Shown in pieces: positions 7,398 to 8,353 of a stretch of DNA of 8,353 bases. The notes under the pieces are model-generated. The model saw only the letters and a program-made list of their open reading frames with translations, ran no database searches and was not told the origin of the DNA. Every line of letters begins with the position of its first letter. The first letter of the stretch is position 1. The stretch is taken from NCBI GenBank assembly GCA_002724975.1, contig PBQF01000074.1, positions 1 through 8,353 of the forward strand, given 5' to 3'. The stretch comes from Parcubacteria group bacterium (GTDB lineage Bacteria; Patescibacteriota; Minisyncoccia; Phycocordibacterales; GCA-002724975). The position numbers were made by a program, and so were the translations under genes.

Positions 7398-7426
7398 ATT
7401 TTATAGAAAAGGGAGCTGAAAGTCAA
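7398..7426 (-). promoter_or_regulatory. Sigma70-like promoter ahead of the replication operon
   Basis: Minus strand TTGACT (7426-7421), a 17-base spacer and TAAAAT (7403-7398); each box matches the consensus at 5 of 6. The TSS would be about 7391, leaving a leader of about 20 bases that carries AAGGAG before the oxygenase ATG. The bases around the -35 (AAAAGGGGGTTGACTTTC) repeat those of the hsp20 promoter at 16 of 18 positions. The -35 lies in the loop of an inverted repeat, so transcription arriving from hsp20 could interact with it. Confidence 0.6.
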
Positions 7427-7437
7427 CCCCCTTTTCT
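7405..7437 (-). repeat. Inverted repeat between hsp20 and the oxygenase gene
   Basis: AGAAAAGGG (7437-7429) and CCCTTTTCT (7413-7405) form a perfect 9-bp stem with a 15-base loop. No U tract follows in the mRNA sense (next bases are ATAAAATAG), so it is not a classical intrinsic terminator. It could be an mRNA 3'-end stabiliser, a processing site or a protein-binding site overlapping the promoter. Confidence 0.55.
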
Positions 7438-7455
7438 CATAATATACAAGAGAAT

Positions 7456-7893
7456 TTATTTGACTGTAATAAGTCGAGGCTTCTTCTCTTCTGGAACAAC
7501 ACGCTCGAGGTCAATCGAGAGCATGCCATTCTCAAGTTTCGCATCTTTGACAATAATATCATCGGCAAGAGTAAACTTGCGCTCAAATCTCCGATACGAA
7601 ATTCCACGATATAATGTAGAATCGTCCTCACTATTTTCCTTTACGGATTTTACAGTGAGAGTCCCATCAGCAACTTCAACTTCGATATCTTTTTTACCGA
7701 AGCCAGCCAGTGCCATTTCAATAACAAAATTGTATTCACCATCCTTTCGGATATTATAAGGCGGAAACCCTGTAGAAGTTGCGTTGTTAGCAACGTAAGT
7801 GTTGAGTTGATCGAATACACGATCAAACCCGACTGCATACGGGGTTAGTTGGTTGAAATTGTCGAGAAGACTTAGTGCTTTGCTAGTAACCAT
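7456..7893 (-). CDS. hsp20: Small heat-shock protein Hsp20, IbpA type
   Basis: ATP-independent holdase chaperone of the alpha-crystallin family, common in T4-like cyanophages, where a role in virion assembly or host stress has been suggested but not shown here. Seen: 145 residues. The N-terminal arm contains VGFDRVFDQL, as in E. coli IbpA (IGFDRLFNHL). The alpha-crystallin domain (about 44-135) opens with GFPPYNIRK, includes MALAGFGKKDIEVEV and YRGISYRRFERKFTL (95-109), and closes with LENGMLSIDLERVVPEEKKPR (120-140). The C terminus ends LITVK, whose I-T-V (142-144) is the I-x-I/V oligomerisation motif. The ATG at 7893 has AGGAG nine bases upstream, and that site lies within a hairpin. It has its own promoter about 140 bases upstream. 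The gene is followed by an 84-base gap before the next gene. Confidence 0.97.
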   Translation of the reverse strand: MVTSKALSLLDNFNQLTPYAVGFDRVFDQLNTYVANNATSTGFPPYNIRKDGEYNFVIEMALAGFGKKDIEVEVADGTLTVKSVKENSEDDSTLYRGISYRRFERKFTLADDIIVKDAKLENGMLSIDLERVVPEEKKPRLITVK

Positions 7894-7900
7894 GTTTTTT

Positions 7901-7921
7901 ATCTCCTTTACTAAGCAAGAT
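7901..7921 (-). promoter_or_regulatory. Shine-Dalgarno-sequestering hairpin, candidate ROSE-like RNA thermometer
   Basis: In the hsp20 mRNA, AUC (7921-7919) and UUGCU (7918-7914) face AGGA (7907-7904) and GAU (7903-7901) across the six-base loop UAGUAA. Pairs are A-U, U-A, C-G, U-A, U-G, an extra G, then C-G and U-A. UUGCU fits the U(U/C)GCU signature that masks the Shine-Dalgarno in ROSE thermometers, including the one ahead of E. coli ibpA. The whole AGGAG is buried. The fold is inferred by eye and no energy was computed. Confidence 0.5.
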
Positions 7922-7929
7922 TATGTTAT

Positions 7930-7949
7930 GCACCCCTATAAGGCGGTGC
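7930..7949 (-). promoter_or_regulatory. Stable hairpin in the hsp20 5' leader
   Basis: In the mRNA sense GCACC, a bulged G and CC pair with GG and GGUGC around the loop UUAUA, giving 7 bp with one bulge. It lies 8 bases upstream of the Shine-Dalgarno hairpin. ROSE-type leaders typically carry one or more stable hairpins before the thermosensitive one, which is the role suggested here. It is not followed by a U tract on the minus strand. Confidence 0.5.
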
Positions 7950-7969
7950 GATTAAATGTGCGTTTTTTT

Positions 7970-7983
7970 AGTCAAATTTGACT
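7970..7983. repeat. 14-bp perfect palindrome in the hsp20 leader
   Basis: AGTCAAATTTGACT reads identically on both strands. Each half contains TTGACT, the same hexamer as the -35 box of both promoters in the window. It lies about 40 bases downstream of the predicted hsp20 transcription start. It could be a dimeric repressor operator or an mRNA hairpin; the sequence alone does not decide. Confidence 0.5.
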
Positions 7984-7986
7984 GCA

Positions 7987-8001
7987 TTTTTACAGTAAAA
8001 A
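7987..8001. repeat. 15-bp inverted repeat in the hsp20 leader
   Basis: TTTTTAC and GTAAAAA flank a single base, three bases from the neighbouring 14-bp palindrome. The one-base spacer is too short for a tight RNA loop unless inner pairs open, so a DNA-binding site is as likely as an mRNA hairpin. Confidence 0.4.
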
Positions 8002-8030
8002 CGTACCAAAAACTCTGTATTGTTATTATT

Positions 8031-8060
8031 ATTATACTACTATATAGGTCGGTAAGTCAA
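8031..8060 (-). promoter_or_regulatory. Sigma70-like promoter of hsp20
   Basis: Minus strand TTGACT (8060-8055), an 18-base spacer and a perfect TATAAT (8036-8031). Initiation would be near 8024 and leave a leader of about 130 bases before the hsp20 ATG. The -35 is set in AAAAGGGCGTTGACTTAC, almost the same as the second promoter of the window. This is the strongest promoter visible and would be read by unmodified host RNA polymerase, as for T4 early promoters. Confidence 0.65.
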
Positions 8061-8085
8061 CGCCCTTTTAGTTTTTTTTAAAAAT

Positions 8086-8353
8086 TTAATTAGCAGTAAC
8101 AGTCCTAACCTTTGCGTCAGAACATTCTCCGTTAAGAATTCTAGAAACAGAAACCCATCCACGGCAAGTGATACTATCACTTATGAAGAATTTTCTGTTG
8201 CGAGAGATGCCTGGAAATTTCTTATCGAAATCATCCAAGGGAACTGTTTCAACAGGCCTCCAAGAATTATCCATAACAACTCTAGGACCGTTATCAAGAC
8301 ACTTTCCAAACTTATTACGATATGTACAACGTACAGTAGGTTCATAAACAGGG
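8086..8353 (-). CDS. Unrecognised protein, C-terminal part, runs off the right edge
   Basis: The frame is open from the right edge to a TAA at 8086, giving 88 visible residues, of which the first 26 precede an internal ATG at 8274. As there is no stop upstream, the gene most likely starts outside the window, although a start at 8274 cannot be excluded. The visible part has four cysteines (in VRCTYR, GKCLDN, ITCRGW and GECSDA) and many aromatic and basic residues, without a membrane segment. Phage cytosolic proteins of this type are usually Cys-poor, so the cysteines may bind metal or form disulfides. I do not recognise the family. It shares the strand of the other genes, but the hsp20 promoter begins 25 bases after its stop, so it is probably a separate unit. 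No classical terminator is visible after it. Confidence 0.7.
   Translation of the reverse strand, partial: PVYEPTVRCTYRNKFGKCLDNGPRVVMDNSWRPVETVPLDDFDKKFPGISRNRKFFISDSITCRGWVSVSRILNGECSDAKVRTVTAN

Noticed and set aside
7405..7437. Intrinsic terminator after hsp20
   Set aside because: The 9-bp stem is good but neither strand has a T run directly after it, and a promoter overlaps it.
7460..7759. Plus-strand ORF of 99 codons opposite hsp20
   Set aside because: It lies wholly antisense to a clearly conserved Hsp20, has no Shine-Dalgarno or recognisable domain, and all other genes are on the minus strand.
7930..7969. Plus-strand terminator from hairpin 7930-7949 and the T run at 7963-7969
   Set aside because: The T run starts 13 bases after the stem and there is no plus-strand gene to terminate.
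8021..8034. TTA-type short tandem repeat
   Set aside because: A few AT-rich triplets next to the -10 box are expected in this composition and show no other structure.
1..8353. tRNA genes, CRISPR arrays, insertion sequences, integration sites
   Set aside because: I looked for clover-leaf arms, spaced direct repeats, transposase motifs and terminal repeats and saw none; coding density leaves room only in 7372-7455 and 7894-8085.

Overview
The window is a compact replication-gene block from a T4-like (Caudoviricetes, T4-superfamily) phage, most probably marine. Every supported gene is on the minus strand. Read in the direction of transcription (right to left) the order is: an unrecognised partial ORF, an IbpA-type Hsp20, a large 2OG-Fe(II) oxygenase, a DUF3310-like small protein, sliding clamp gp45, clamp-loader ATPase gp44, a second 2OG-Fe(II) oxygenase, clamp-loader small subunit gp62, RNA-binding repressor RegA, a RimK-RimB-type fusion, and DNA polymerase gp43, which runs off the left edge at its motif C (DTDS). 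The backbone 45-44-62-regA-43 is the classical T4 order. The AT-rich composition, the Hsp20 and the 2OG-Fe(II) oxygenases resemble marine cyanophage and pelagiphage myoviruses. The host cannot be fixed from this window, which holds no photosynthesis genes.

Layout. Positions 8086-8353 hold the 3' end of an unknown Cys-containing ORF. Positions 7894-8085 are the only sizeable non-coding stretch. They hold a good sigma70-like promoter, two short palindromes, a hairpin, and a Shine-Dalgarno-sequestering hairpin resembling a ROSE RNA thermometer, all ahead of hsp20. A second gap (7372-7455) holds a second promoter whose -35 surroundings closely repeat the first, plus an inverted repeat. From 7371 leftwards the genes are almost gap-free, with stop/start overlaps (ATGA, TAATG, 8-base overlaps), which points to one translationally coupled operon. 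A possible third promoter sits in the 25-base gap before gene 43, which has no visible Shine-Dalgarno.

How the genes work together. gp44 and gp62 load the gp45 clamp, which tethers polymerase gp43. RegA tunes translation of early mRNAs in T4. Cargo is interleaved with this machine: two different 2OG-Fe(II) oxygenases (one between the two clamp-loader subunits), a DUF3310-like protein, and a two-domain RimK-like ATP-grasp ligase joined to a RimB-like retropepsin-fold domain, suggesting phage-directed addition or trimming of amino-acid tails on a host or phage protein. The two most interesting items are this RimK-RimB fusion and the candidate RNA thermometer controlling the phage Hsp20. Both are inferences from sequence motifs.
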